Assembly: GCA_049976505.1 (NCBI GenBank)
Contig: JBMFIC010000003.1
Span: forward strand, 1 to 64,000
Direction: 5' to 3'
Origin: CAYFFZ01 sp049976505
Lineage (GTDB): Archaea > Thermoproteota > Nitrososphaeria > Conexivisphaerales > UBA164
Length of the DNA: 64,000 nucleotides
This document shows, piece after piece, positions 42,282 through 51,380 of this stretch. Every line of letters begins with the position of its first letter. Within the stretch, counting starts at the first letter, position 1. The notes beneath the pieces are model-generated. The model was not told where the DNA came from, ran no database searches, and worked only from the letters and a program-made list of their open reading frames with translations. Both the position numbers and the translations under genes were made by a program.

Positions 42282-43170
42282 AAGCATCATAGTTTACTCC
42301 CCTAGGAGCCTTGCCGAAGCGCTGGACATACTTGCGCAGAGGAGAGAACAGATCAGGCCCATCGCAGGAGGAACAGACGTGATGGTGATGATAAAGGACG
42401 GCGTTCTAAAGGAGAAGGAGCTCCTTAACCTCTCATACGTTCCGGAGCTCAGCTACATTAAGGAAAACGATTCCAGCATACTTATAGGTGCGGCCACAAA
42501 GTACAGGGAAATACGGAGATCTCCCATAATAAATGCCTATGCCCCAATATTAATTGAGGCGGTCAGACAGATAGGCTCTCCGCAGATTCAGAACCTTGGC
42601 ACAATAGGCGGAAACCTGGGGACAGCAAGCCCTGCAGGCGACAGCATACCACCGCTATACGTTCTTAACGCCACCGTCAAGCTACAGAAGGTTGGCGGAA
42701 GCAGAGAGATCCCCATCGACAAGTTCTTCCTAGGTCCCAGGAAGACAGTAAGGGAGCCCGATGAGCTGATAACTGAGATAAAAATCGAGAAGATGGAGCC
42801 CGGCACGTATTACTTTTTCCAGAAGCTTGGCCTGAGAAGCGCCAACGCGATATCAATAGTCAGCGCAGCAGGGTCGCTGCTGTTGCAGGAGAACACAATC
42901 AAGTACCTGCGGCTGGCTCTCGGAGCCGTTGCTCCGACCGTCATAAGGGCAAAGGAGGCGGAGGAGGCCGCCAAGGACCAGCCCCTTACGGAGCAGCTGA
43001 TAGATAGGATAGCTAGGCTTGCATCCGAGGCTACCAGGCCGATAACTGACATAAGGGGAACCGCTGAGTACAGAAGGAAGGCAACCTACGGCGTAGTTTA
43101 CGAGGCGCTATATTACATAATGAAAGGAATGGGAAAGAAGGTAGAATATGGCGTTGAGAGTGGAAGTTGA
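42271..43170 (+). CDS. Molybdenum hydroxylase FAD-binding subunit
   Basis: A 299-residue subunit with the two FAD motifs IAGGTDVMVMIKDG (about 31-44) and TIGGNLGTASPAGD (about 110-123). It carries electrons to the final acceptor. The start is GTG, inside the end of the small-subunit gene. Its end overlaps the MoaD-like gene by 23 bases. Confidence 0.93.
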   Translation: MSYESIIVYSPRSLAEALDILAQRREQIRPIAGGTDVMVMIKDGVLKEKELLNLSYVPELSYIKENDSSILIGAATKYREIRRSPIINAYAPILIEAVRQIGSPQIQNLGTIGGNLGTASPAGDSIPPLYVLNATVKLQKVGGSREIPIDKFFLGPRKTVREPDELITEIKIEKMEPGTYYFFQKLGLRSANAISIVSAAGSLLLQENTIKYLRLALGAVAPTVIRAKEAEEAAKDQPLTEQLIDRIARLASEATRPITDIRGTAEYRRKATYGVVYEALYYIMKGMGKKVEYGVESGS

Positions 43171-43384
43171 ATTGGCGGGCCCCTACATATATCAGTACGG
43201 AGGAAGGCTGCATACAGTAGAAGTTGACGAAGGGGCCAAGGTAGAAGACGTCTTAAAAAAGCTCGGAATAACCGAGAGGATTTATATTGTGATTATAAAA
43301 AACGGAAAGGCAGCTAAGCTGGACGACCCGCTTTCCGAAGGAGATAAGTTAATAGTGTTCCCACCGGTTGGTGGTGGCGCATGA
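43148..43384 (+). CDS. MoaD/ThiS-like ubiquitin-fold sulfur carrier
   Basis: A 78-residue beta-grasp protein. The sequence VEVELAGPYIYQYGGR at the start and VDEGAKVEDVLKKLGI in the middle fit the family. The end is LIVFPPVGGGA. The diglycine that should carry the thiocarboxylate is present but is followed by one Gly and one Ala, so either trimming is needed or it is not used. It sits between the FAD and Mo subunit genes and overlaps both, which ties it to that enzyme or its cofactor. Confidence 0.8.
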   Translation: MALRVEVELAGPYIYQYGGRLHTVEVDEGAKVEDVLKKLGITERIYIVIIKNGKAAKLDDPLSEGDKLIVFPPVGGGA

Positions 43385-45624
43385 CCTCTACAGAATACGT
43401 GGTTTCCAGGTACGAGTCAATCAACAGGTCCATTCCAAGAATTGACTCCGAGGACAAGGTCAGGGGAACGCTGCTGTACGTTACTGATATAAGGCTTGAA
43501 AACGCCCTCTATGCGTTTACCTTCAGGAGCAAAGTAGCGCACGGCAAGATAAACAGGATAGAGACAGATGATGCTGAAAAGGTGAACGGGGTAAAGGCGG
43601 TTTTAACATACAAGGACATTCCATCCCTGAACGGCTATGGGGCTATCGTCCCTGAAATTCCCGTGCTTGCTTACGATAAAGTCAGGTACTATGGAGAGCC
43701 CATAGCCCTCGTGGCCGCTGAGACCGTTGAGGCCGGCCTAGAGGCGCTGAGCAGGATCAAGGTCGACATAACCCCGCTGCCCGTTATAAGGACCATAGAG
43801 GAGGCCCTGGACGATAACGCGCCAAAACTACATGAGAAGGGAAACATAGCAAGGCATACAATAGTAAAGAAGGGCAACACTGAAAAGGCAAGGGCGTCGG
43901 CCTACGTTGTCCTTGAAAGGACATACGAGACGCCAATGCAGAAGCACATGTACCTTGAGCCCGAAGGAGGGGTTGCCTACATAGATGAGGACGGAATCCT
44001 GAACGTCATAGCTGGCGGTCAGACCCCCTACAGGGATAAGCTTCAGATAGCAAGGGTTCTGGGAATACCCCCGGATAAGATAAGGGTGAAGAACTCGCCC
44101 ACGGGAGGCGCCTTTGGAGGCAAGGACGACGTAACGGTGCAGATACACTTGGCCCTTCTTGCTTACAAGACAAAGAGGCCGGTCAGGCTCGCGTGGTCGA
44201 GGGAGGAAAGCGGCATAGCAGGGTTTCACAGAACCGCCTCAAAGATAAAGCTCAGGACAGCTGCCGCCAAGGACGGAACGCTTCTTTCAAACGAGGCAAC
44301 CATATATCTTGACTCGGGGGCATACCAGAGCTTTGGTCCTACGATACTTGACGTTAGCATAGAAACGATAAACGGCCCCTACAGGGTTCCAAATTACTAC
44401 ATAGACGCTTACCTCGTATATACCAACAACGGTCTCGCTTCGGCCTTCAGGGGTTTTGGCGCTCCGGAGAGCAACTTTGCAATTGAGAGCATGATGAACG
44501 AGCTTGCGGACGAGCTTAAGATGGATCCAATAGATCTGAGGCTTAAAAACATACTGAGGACCGGCGAGACGGGACCGTTTAACAACATCATCAGGCACAG
44601 CGAAGGACTCGAGGAAGCTCTTAAGAGAGCGAAGGAGGTGTTCTACAGGCCAGATCCTTCTACACCATTTGCCAGAACCGGCGTTGGAGTGGCAGTGGCA
44701 ATCAAGGGCGTTGGATATGGAACGCTCCCTGACTTCTCAACAGCTGCCATAGAGGTGGTGCCTGAGGGCAAGGTGAGGATAATGTTCAGCAACGTGGATT
44801 ACGGTCAGGGAATAAACACAGGGAACGCTCAGCTTGTGGCGGAGAAGCTTCAGATCCCCGTATCCCAGATAGAGGTCTACCACTCTGATACTAAATATTC
44901 TCCGGACACCGGAGGCTCAAACGCCTCAAAGTCCACCTTCAACGCTGGCAACGCGCTTCTGGCCGCCTGTGAAAAGGCCCTCTCTGAGCTCAGGCTTGAG
45001 GCCGCGTCGTATTTCATGACCTCAAGCTCATCGGTCACTTACAGGGGAGGCAACTTTTACTACAAGGACAGGTCGATAAACATATATGAGCTCGCAAAGC
45101 GGCTGAGAAGCAGAGGCAAGAGCGTCTTCTTCGAGGCAACCTACGAGGTGCCCAGATATCCAGAGCCGGTTGAGGGAACGCTTGAAGTGCCTCACATGGT
45201 CTACATATACGGAGTAATGGTCTCAAAGGTGGAAATAGACGAAATGTTAGGAAAGATTAAGCCGCTGGGGGTGGACTTCATAGCTGATATTGGAAACGTA
45301 ATCAACCCTGCTATAGCCGCAGGACAGATAGAGGGCGGCGTGATACAGGGGCTTGGATATTCATTAACTGAGTACTACAGCTACGACAAGGATGGCAGGC
45401 CCCTGAACATAAACTACACGACCTACATAGTGCCGACGGCAAAGGACTCCCCGAGGATAAACGTCGAGTTCGTTAGAACGTATGAGGAGCTGGGCCCATT
45501 TGGCGCCAAAGGAGTAGGCGAAATAGGAATCATACCGGTTGGCGCGTCAATATCAGATGCCGTGGCAGACGCTATAGGCAAGAGACCCTACAGGCTTCCG
45601 ATCCTGCCCTGGGATTTTATTTAA
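43381..45624 (+). CDS. Molybdenum hydroxylase large Mo-binding subunit
   Basis: A 747-residue subunit of the xanthine oxidase family. Cofactor contacts are visible in TGGAFGGKDDVT, AFRGFGAPESNFA and the catalytic glutamate in GAKGVGEIGIIPVG. The AYxCSFR loop of CO dehydrogenase form I is absent, so CO oxidation is unlikely. The substrate could be an aldehyde, purine or aromatic compound. It is the last gene of the mocA-small-medium-MoaD-large cluster. Confidence 0.92.
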   Translation: MTSTEYVVSRYESINRSIPRIDSEDKVRGTLLYVTDIRLENALYAFTFRSKVAHGKINRIETDDAEKVNGVKAVLTYKDIPSLNGYGAIVPEIPVLAYDKVRYYGEPIALVAAETVEAGLEALSRIKVDITPLPVIRTIEEALDDNAPKLHEKGNIARHTIVKKGNTEKARASAYVVLERTYETPMQKHMYLEPEGGVAYIDEDGILNVIAGGQTPYRDKLQIARVLGIPPDKIRVKNSPTGGAFGGKDDVTVQIHLALLAYKTKRPVRLAWSREESGIAGFHRTASKIKLRTAAAKDGTLLSNEATIYLDSGAYQSFGPTILDVSIETINGPYRVPNYYIDAYLVYTNNGLASAFRGFGAPESNFAIESMMNELADELKMDPIDLRLKNILRTGETGPFNNIIRHSEGLEEALKRAKEVFYRPDPSTPFARTGVGVAVAIKGVGYGTLPDFSTAAIEVVPEGKVRIMFSNVDYGQGINTGNAQLVAEKLQIPVSQIEVYHSDTKYSPDTGGSNASKSTFNAGNALLAACEKALSELRLEAASYFMTSSSSVTYRGGNFYYKDRSINIYELAKRLRSRGKSVFFEATYEVPRYPEPVEGTLEVPHMVYIYGVMVSKVEIDEMLGKIKPLGVDFIADIGNVINPAIAAGQIEGGVIQGLGYSLTEYYSYDKDGRPLNINYTTYIVPTAKDSPRINVEFVRTYEELGPFGAKGVGEIGIIPVGASISDAVADAIGKRPYRLPILPWDFI

Positions 45625-45630
45625 GCTCTT

Positions 45631-45641
45631 AATTTTTTCTA
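45631..45641 (+). terminator. Oligo-T terminator after the molybdenum hydroxylase operon
   Basis: AATTTTTTCT, a run of six T shortly after the last stop codon. Archaeal polymerase commonly stops at such runs. No hairpin is needed or seen. Confidence 0.4.
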
Positions 45642-45777
45642 ACGTCGTGCTTATTTGAGAACGTTGTAAAAGCTCCGTAATCCAGTTTAGAGAAATTAGA
45701 TAATTCTATTCATTTTATTTAAATTTTTGCAAAGAGAATGCTTATAAGCTCACTAATTTTATACATCTTGAGCCAAA

Positions 45778-47052
45778 TTGACGAACTCTGCTTCTGCTCA
45801 AAAAGAAAAACAGACGCCATGGCAGATGGCTCTTCAGCAGCTCGACAAGGTGGCAGCCGTTATAAACCTCGAGGACGATATAAAGGAAATTCTTTCGCAT
45901 CCTCAGAGAGAAGTTCAGGTGTCTCTGCCGGTTCGCATGGATAACGGAAAGATAAAGGTCTTCATAGGCTACAGGGTTCAGCACAACAACGCCAGAGGCC
46001 CCTACAAAGGAGGAATAAGGTACCATCCTAACGTATCGCTGGACGAGGTAAGGGCCCTTGCAATGTGGATGACCTGGAAGACGGCGGTCCTTGATCTGCC
46101 TCTCGGAGGCGCGAAGGGAGGCATAATCTGTGATCCAAAGAGCATGTCACAGGGCGAGATCGAGAGACTGACGAGAAGATACGCATATGCGATCTCGAGC
46201 ATAATCGGTCCCTACGAGGACGTCCCTGCACCAGATGTCTATACAGGGCCACAGCACATGGCCTGGATAATGGACACCTACAGCATACTCAACGGCCACC
46301 TGGAGCCAGGGGTGATAACTGGCAAGCCGGTCGAAGTAGGAGGAAGCCTCGGAAGAAACGAGTCAACGTCAAGGGGCGTGGCAATAGTAGTGGCTGAGGC
46401 AGCGAAGAAGCTTGGCATAAAGGTCAAGGGGGCCACCGTTGCGATCCAGGGGTTTGGCAACGTGGGATCTAACGCAGCGCTGATAATGGCAAAGGAGTAC
46501 GGGATGAACGTTGTCGCCGTAAGCGATTCAAAGGGCGGTATATACAACAGGAACGGCCTGAACGTGGACGAGGTCCTTAAGGAGAAGGAGAAGAGCGGAA
46601 CGGTTACCACTTACAAGAACGCTGAGAAGATTTCAAACGACGATCTTCTTACCCTTGACGTCGACGTCCTCGTTCCAGCAGCGCTGGAGCAGGTGATAAC
46701 TGAAAAGAACGCCGACAAGATAAAGGCAAAGATAATAGGGGAAGGAGCAAACGGCCCCACTACGCCCGAGGCCGATGAAATCCTGTACCAGAAGGGAGTT
46801 TTCGTCATCCCGGACATTCTGGCAAACAGCGGCGGAGTCACGGTGAGCTACTTTGAATGGGTCCAGAACCTTCAGAGGCTTCAGTGGTCCCTCGAGCAGG
46901 TGAACAAGATGCTTGAGGAGAGAATGGTCAAGTCATTCAACGACGTCTACGACATCAGCAAGAAGTACAAGGTCGACATGAGGACCGCGGCGCTGGTGCT
47001 TGCGGTCTCAAGGGTGGCCGAGGCAATAAAGCTCAGGGGCATCTGGCCATAA
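45778..47052 (+). CDS. gdhA: Glutamate dehydrogenase
   Basis: A 424-residue enzyme that interconverts glutamate with 2-oxoglutarate and ammonia. The substrate site reads ARGPYKGGIRYHPNV (with the catalytic region LPLGGAKGGI) and PAPDVYTG. The Rossmann motif is IQGFGNVGSNAALIM. The length matches thermophilic homologues. The start is TTG. A TATA-like TTATAAGC near 45742 is about 35 bases upstream. NAD versus NADP use is not certain. Confidence 0.95.
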   Translation: MTNSASAQKEKQTPWQMALQQLDKVAAVINLEDDIKEILSHPQREVQVSLPVRMDNGKIKVFIGYRVQHNNARGPYKGGIRYHPNVSLDEVRALAMWMTWKTAVLDLPLGGAKGGIICDPKSMSQGEIERLTRRYAYAISSIIGPYEDVPAPDVYTGPQHMAWIMDTYSILNGHLEPGVITGKPVEVGGSLGRNESTSRGVAIVVAEAAKKLGIKVKGATVAIQGFGNVGSNAALIMAKEYGMNVVAVSDSKGGIYNRNGLNVDEVLKEKEKSGTVTTYKNAEKISNDDLLTLDVDVLVPAALEQVITEKNADKIKAKIIGEGANGPTTPEADEILYQKGVFVIPDILANSGGVTVSYFEWVQNLQRLQWSLEQVNKMLEERMVKSFNDVYDISKKYKVDMRTAALVLAVSRVAEAIKLRGIWP

Positions 47053-47085
47053 ATTTTACAATTTTTAGTTTAAACGTTAAAAATA

Positions 47086-47093
47086 TTTTTAAA
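47086..47093 (+). promoter_or_regulatory. TATA box of the tetraether synthase-like gene
   Basis: TTTTTAAA within a TA-rich stretch, about 25 bases before the ATG at 47115; predicts a leaderless message. Confidence 0.5.
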
Positions 47094-47114
47094 TGCCCAT
47101 TCTGAAGTCAACTT

Positions 47115-48773
47115 ATGGTGCTTGTTGAGGAAAAGCAGATTGAGGCTCAGCAGCCGCGGGGCAGGCTTCTGAGGAAGACAAGAAGCATATGTCCCGAGTG
47201 CAACAGGGTTATAGATGCTGAGATATTTGAAAGGGATGGAGTAGTTTACATAGGGAAGACGTGTCCAAGGCATGGTTACTTTGAGGACGTTTACTTTGGA
47301 TCCTATGAGATGTATGAAAGGTTTTCAAAGTACGCCAGGGATGGAAGGGGTATAGAGAACCCTAGAACCGTTGTTCCCAACATAACCTGCCCTGCCAGCT
47401 GCGGCCTCTGCAGCAACCATCTGAGCCATACGGCGCTCGCTAACATAGTGCTTACAAACAGATGCGATCTGAACTGCTGGTACTGCTTCTTCTACGCAGA
47501 GAAGGCCGGGTACATCTATGAGCCAACCATAGATCAGATCAGAAGGATGGTGAGGAACCTTCTGAACGAAAAGCCCATACATGGAGTCGCTGTGCAGCTG
47601 ACAGGTGGCGAGCCGACGCTGAGAGAGGATCTCATAGATATAATAAAGGCGATAAAGGAGGAAGGGGTAACCCACATTCAGCTTAACACTGACGGAATAA
47701 ACCTCTCGAGGAAGCCAGAGCTCTGCAAACAGGTTAGAGAGGCAGGGGTGAACACGCTCTATGTAAGCTTCGATGGGGTCACGCCAGAGACGAACCCGAA
47801 GAACTACTGGGAGATACCAGGCCTTCTGAACAACTGCAGGCAGGCAGGGCTTGGCATCGTGCTTGTCCCAACTGTAATAAAAGGGGTTAATGACCACGAA
47901 GTAGGAGACATGCTCAGGTTCGCTTTCTTTAACATGGACATCGTCAGGGGAATTAACTATCAGCCGGTATCCCTGACCGGCAGGGTTCCCAGACACGAAA
48001 GGGAAAGGTTCAGGATAACGATCCCCGAGGTGATCCAGAGGATAGAGGAGCAGACAAACGGAGAAGTCAAGCAGGAGGACTGGTTTCCAGTTCCTGCGGC
48101 GATGCCGCTCTCAAGGTTTATAGAGGCATGGACGGGGGAGCCAAAGTACGAGCTTACGACGCACTTTGCCTGTGGAGCCGCCACATATATCTTCAACGAC
48201 AACGGAAGGATGGTCCCCATAACAAGATTCGTCGACGTTGACGGCCTTCTCAAGTTCTTTGAGGATAAGGCGGAGAAAATAGAGAGAGGGGAGAACAAGT
48301 ACCTTGTGGGGCTTTCTGTAATGTTGAACCTTCACAGATTTATTGACAGGTCCAAGATGCCGTCAGGCCTGAACCTCACAAGGCTGCTCATAAACATAAT
48401 ACTGAAGCACGACTACAGCGCTCTGGGACAGCTGCAGATGAAGTCGCTCTTCGTTGGCATGATGCACTTCATGGATAAGTACAACCACGACGAGGAGAGG
48501 GTGAGGAGATGCGACATACACTACCTCACGCCGGACGACAGGATCATCCCCTTCTGCACCTTCAACGTGATCCCGGAGTGGTACAGGGACAGAATCCAGA
48601 AGAAGTATGGCATAAGCATTGAGGAGTGGGAAAAGAGAACGGGAAAGAAGCTGAAGAACGACTACTACGTAAGGCCCAGCTCTTATTATCACTATCCAAA
48701 GGACGAGAACCTCTTCAAGAGGATGGGAATTAACTACACCCCGAGAAGCCTCCAGCTTGCTCAGAGCTCCTGA
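47115..48773 (+). CDS. tes: Radical SAM enzyme, tetraether synthase (Tes)-like
   Basis: A 552-residue radical SAM protein. The radical cluster motif is NRCDLNCWYCFFYAE (CxxxCxxC). Before it lie two cysteine-rich sites, SICPECNRVIDAE with TCPRHGYFED, and TCPASCGLCSNHLS. The core has QLTGGEPTLREDL and LYVSFDGVTPETNPKNYWEI (about 218-237). A C-terminal part ends with FCTFNVIPEWYRDRI. The layout matches the archaeal enzymes that couple two lipid tails to make GDGT membrane lipids. Its own promoter lies directly upstream. The alternative is another member of the same radical SAM group. Confidence 0.82.
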   Translation: MVLVEEKQIEAQQPRGRLLRKTRSICPECNRVIDAEIFERDGVVYIGKTCPRHGYFEDVYFGSYEMYERFSKYARDGRGIENPRTVVPNITCPASCGLCSNHLSHTALANIVLTNRCDLNCWYCFFYAEKAGYIYEPTIDQIRRMVRNLLNEKPIHGVAVQLTGGEPTLREDLIDIIKAIKEEGVTHIQLNTDGINLSRKPELCKQVREAGVNTLYVSFDGVTPETNPKNYWEIPGLLNNCRQAGLGIVLVPTVIKGVNDHEVGDMLRFAFFNMDIVRGINYQPVSLTGRVPRHERERFRITIPEVIQRIEEQTNGEVKQEDWFPVPAAMPLSRFIEAWTGEPKYELTTHFACGAATYIFNDNGRMVPITRFVDVDGLLKFFEDKAEKIERGENKYLVGLSVMLNLHRFIDRSKMPSGLNLTRLLINIILKHDYSALGQLQMKSLFVGMMHFMDKYNHDEERVRRCDIHYLTPDDRIIPFCTFNVIPEWYRDRIQKKYGISIEEWEKRTGKKLKNDYYVRPSSYYHYPKDENLFKRMGINYTPRSLQLAQSS

Positions 48774-48794
48774 TCGCGGCAATTTAGGGATAAC

Positions 48795-48806
48795 CTTTTT
48801 AATATC
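48795..48806 (+). promoter_or_regulatory. TATA box of rps6e
   Basis: CTTTTTAATATC, about 30 bases before the ATG at 48831. Confidence 0.5.
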
Positions 48807-48830
48807 CTAGCATTAGGATTTTACCGGCAT

Positions 48831-49199
48831 ATGGGCGATTTACAGTTAGTGCTCTCGGACCCAAAGACAAGGACGGCCAAGAAGATTGAAATAAAGGGCA
48901 ATCTCAGCTCAGTCCTGATAGGAAGGAAGATCGGGGAGATAATAGATGGAAGCGTTCTCGGCCTTGGCAACGTGAAGTTCAAGATAACTGGCGCAACGGA
49001 CAGATCCGGAATTCCGCACATACCTTACATCGAGGGCCCAGTGAAGAAGTACGTTCTTCTATCAGGGCCTCCGGGCTTTAGGCCAAGGAGAAAGGGGGAG
49101 AGGAAGAGAAAGCTCGTAAGGGGAAACACAATAGCCGACGACACATATCAGGTGAACGCGGTCATAGTTGAGGGTGAGCTGAAGGATGCCAAGGTTTAA
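48831..49199 (+). CDS. rps6e: 30S ribosomal protein S6e
   Basis: A 122-residue ribosomal protein. Family segments: LVLSDPKTRTAKKIE, LIGRKIGEIIDGSVLGL, FKITGATDRSGIPHIP and GFRPRRKGERKRKLVRGNTI. It overlaps the EF-2 gene by 14 bases. Confidence 0.94.
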   Translation: MGDLQLVLSDPKTRTAKKIEIKGNLSSVLIGRKIGEIIDGSVLGLGNVKFKITGATDRSGIPHIPYIEGPVKKYVLLSGPPGFRPRRKGERKRKLVRGNTIADDTYQVNAVIVEGELKDAKV

Positions 49200-51378
49200 G
49201 ACAACGGCAGAAGCGCTCAAGGTAATCTCGAACAAGGAGCAGATCAGGAATTTTGGTATAATAGCTCACGTGGACCACGGGAAGACAACCACGTCGGACT
49301 CCCTCCTTGCAGCCGCTGGGATGCTTAGCCCATCGGTAGCAGGTCAGGCGTTGGCTCTCGACTATATGGAGCTGGAGCAGAAGAGGCAGATGACTATCAA
49401 GGCGGCCAACGTGACTCTGTACTATGAGCATGAGGGCAGGCCGTACGTTTTCAACATGATAGACACCCCGGGACACATAGACTTTACTGGCAAGGTAACC
49501 AGGTCCCTCAGGGCTCTCGATGGGGCAGTGGTAGTGGTTGACGCGGTTGAGGGCGTCATGACGCAGACTGAAACGGTGCTGAGACAGGCGCTGGACGAGA
49601 GGGTCAGGCCCGTTCTTTACATAAACAAGATTGACAGGCTGATAAAGGAGCTCAGGCTGACGCCCGATAAAATGCAGGCCTGGCTGTCGAACATCATAAA
49701 CGACGTCAACAGGCTTATAGACATATATGCCGAGCCGGAGTTCAAGAACGCTTTCAAGGTAAGCATAACCAACGACAGCGTGGCGTTTGGAAGCTCAAAG
49801 GACAGGTGGGGCTTTACGCTCAGCATGGCAAAGGCCAAGAACATGGGATTCAAGGACGTCTACGAGGCCTACAGCACAGGAGATCTGGCTCATCTTATTG
49901 AGAGCTTCCCGCTGCACGAAGCTATTCTGTCCATGGTTATTAAGCACATTCCTCCGCCTCATCTGGCCCAGAAGTACAGGATACCCAAGATCTGGAAGGG
50001 CGATCCCAACAGTGACATTTACAACTCGCTCATTGAGTGTGACGACAACGGGCCCACCGTTATGATGGTAACTAACGTGGTGGTGGATCCGCAGGCAGGC
50101 CCGGTGGCCGTTGGAAGGCTGTTCAGCGGCACCGTCAGGGACGGGGACCTGCTTTACCTGATAAACGCAAGAAGGCAGGAAAGGGTCCAGAGCGTCAGCA
50201 TGTTCATGGGGCCCTTCAGAGAAATAGTTGGCTACCTGCCGGCTGGCAACGTGCCAGCACTGCTCGGGCTTCAGCACGCAACGGCCGGCGAGACGCTCTC
50301 AAGCGTTAAGGACATAGTCCCGTTTGAGAGCATCAAGTACGTAAGCGAGCCAGTTGTCACCATAGCAATAGAGCCAAAAAACCCAAGGGATCTGCCAAAG
50401 CTCATAGAGATCCTGCAGAACATGCACATAGAGGATCCGAACCTTGTCGTTACTATAAACCAGGAAACGGGCGAGACCCTGCTCTCTGGCATGGGCGTGC
50501 TCCATCTTGAAATAGCTACCACGCTCATTCAGGAGCAGGGAATAGAGATAATCACCAGCAAGCCCCTGATCAACTACAGGGAGACTATAATGGCCAAGGC
50601 TGGACCCGTGATGGCAAAGAGCCCCAACAAGCACAACAAGGTGTTCATAAGGGTTGAGCCCCTGGACGAGGACACAATCAACCTGATAATTACAGGCCAG
50701 ATCAACGAGAACATGGACAGGAAGCAGATAGCCAAGATACTGAGGGACCATGGCTGGGACGCCGAGGAGGCTAAGGGGGTGGTGGCCATTGATCCCAGAG
50801 GGAACGTATTTGTGGATCAGACAAAGGGTGTACAGTTCCTGCAGGAAAGCATGGACAGCCTCAGGGCTGGCTTCGTTGATGCCATGACCAACGGCCCGCT
50901 TGCATACGAATACGTGAGGGGGGTCAAGGTAATACTTCATCACTTCATACCTCACGAGGACCCGGCTCACAGGACCTATGCACAGCTCATGCCCGCTGCC
51001 AGAAGAGCCATCCTTGGTGCTATGCTTCTCGCCAAGCCAACGCTTCTTGAGCCCATACTCTCGATAGAGGTGAAGGGCGTCTCGGACATACTCGGCCCAG
51101 CAATTGGCGTGATAACCAGCAAGCGCGGAAAGGTGGTTAACATGACCCAGAGGGATGTATTTGCGATAATACAGGGGGAGATCCCGGCGGCAGAAACCTT
51201 CGACCTTGCTGAAGTGATGAGAGGAGCTACGGCAGGAAAGGCCGTGTGGACGACAAGCTTTAAGGGATGGGCTCCAGTGCCAGCCAACATGCTGCCACAG
51301 ATCATCGCTTCAATAAGAAAGAGAAAGGGACTTCCGCCGGAGGTTCCAAAGCCCGAGGAGTTCATCGACGAGGAGTAA
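49186..51378 (+). CDS. fusA: Elongation factor 2
   Basis: A 730-residue translocation GTPase. G motifs: IIAHVDHGKTTTSDSLL (about 25-41), MIDTPGHIDF (near 90) and YINKIDRL. Domain IV carries the diphthamide loop HEDPAHRTYAQLMPAARR, with His595 (codon 50968-50970) as the expected modified residue. In other archaea I recall HRGPAQ or HRGGGQ here; Thr-Tyr in place of Gly-Pro is unusual. The C terminus GWAPVPANML is normal. Dph5 is also encoded in this window. Confidence 0.95.
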   Translation: MPRFKTTAEALKVISNKEQIRNFGIIAHVDHGKTTTSDSLLAAAGMLSPSVAGQALALDYMELEQKRQMTIKAANVTLYYEHEGRPYVFNMIDTPGHIDFTGKVTRSLRALDGAVVVVDAVEGVMTQTETVLRQALDERVRPVLYINKIDRLIKELRLTPDKMQAWLSNIINDVNRLIDIYAEPEFKNAFKVSITNDSVAFGSSKDRWGFTLSMAKAKNMGFKDVYEAYSTGDLAHLIESFPLHEAILSMVIKHIPPPHLAQKYRIPKIWKGDPNSDIYNSLIECDDNGPTVMMVTNVVVDPQAGPVAVGRLFSGTVRDGDLLYLINARRQERVQSVSMFMGPFREIVGYLPAGNVPALLGLQHATAGETLSSVKDIVPFESIKYVSEPVVTIAIEPKNPRDLPKLIEILQNMHIEDPNLVVTINQETGETLLSGMGVLHLEIATTLIQEQGIEIITSKPLINYRETIMAKAGPVMAKSPNKHNKVFIRVEPLDEDTINLIITGQINENMDRKQIAKILRDHGWDAEEAKGVVAIDPRGNVFVDQTKGVQFLQESMDSLRAGFVDAMTNGPLAYEYVRGVKVILHHFIPHEDPAHRTYAQLMPAARRAILGAMLLAKPTLLEPILSIEVKGVSDILGPAIGVITSKRGKVVNMTQRDVFAIIQGEIPAAETFDLAEVMRGATAGKAVWTTSFKGWAPVPANMLPQIIASIRKRKGLPPEVPKPEEFIDEE

Positions 51379-51380
51379 AG

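Noticed and set aside
41799..45624. CO dehydrogenase (coxMSL) assignment
   Set aside because: The active-site loop AYxCSFR is absent and AFRGFGAPE stands there, as in other xanthine oxidase family enzymes.
47325..47996. A 223-codon frame opposite the radical SAM gene
   Set aside because: Antisense shadow; the plus-strand enzyme carries all catalytic motifs.
50299..50970. A 223-codon frame opposite EF-2
   Set aside because: Antisense shadow of EF-2 with no family match.
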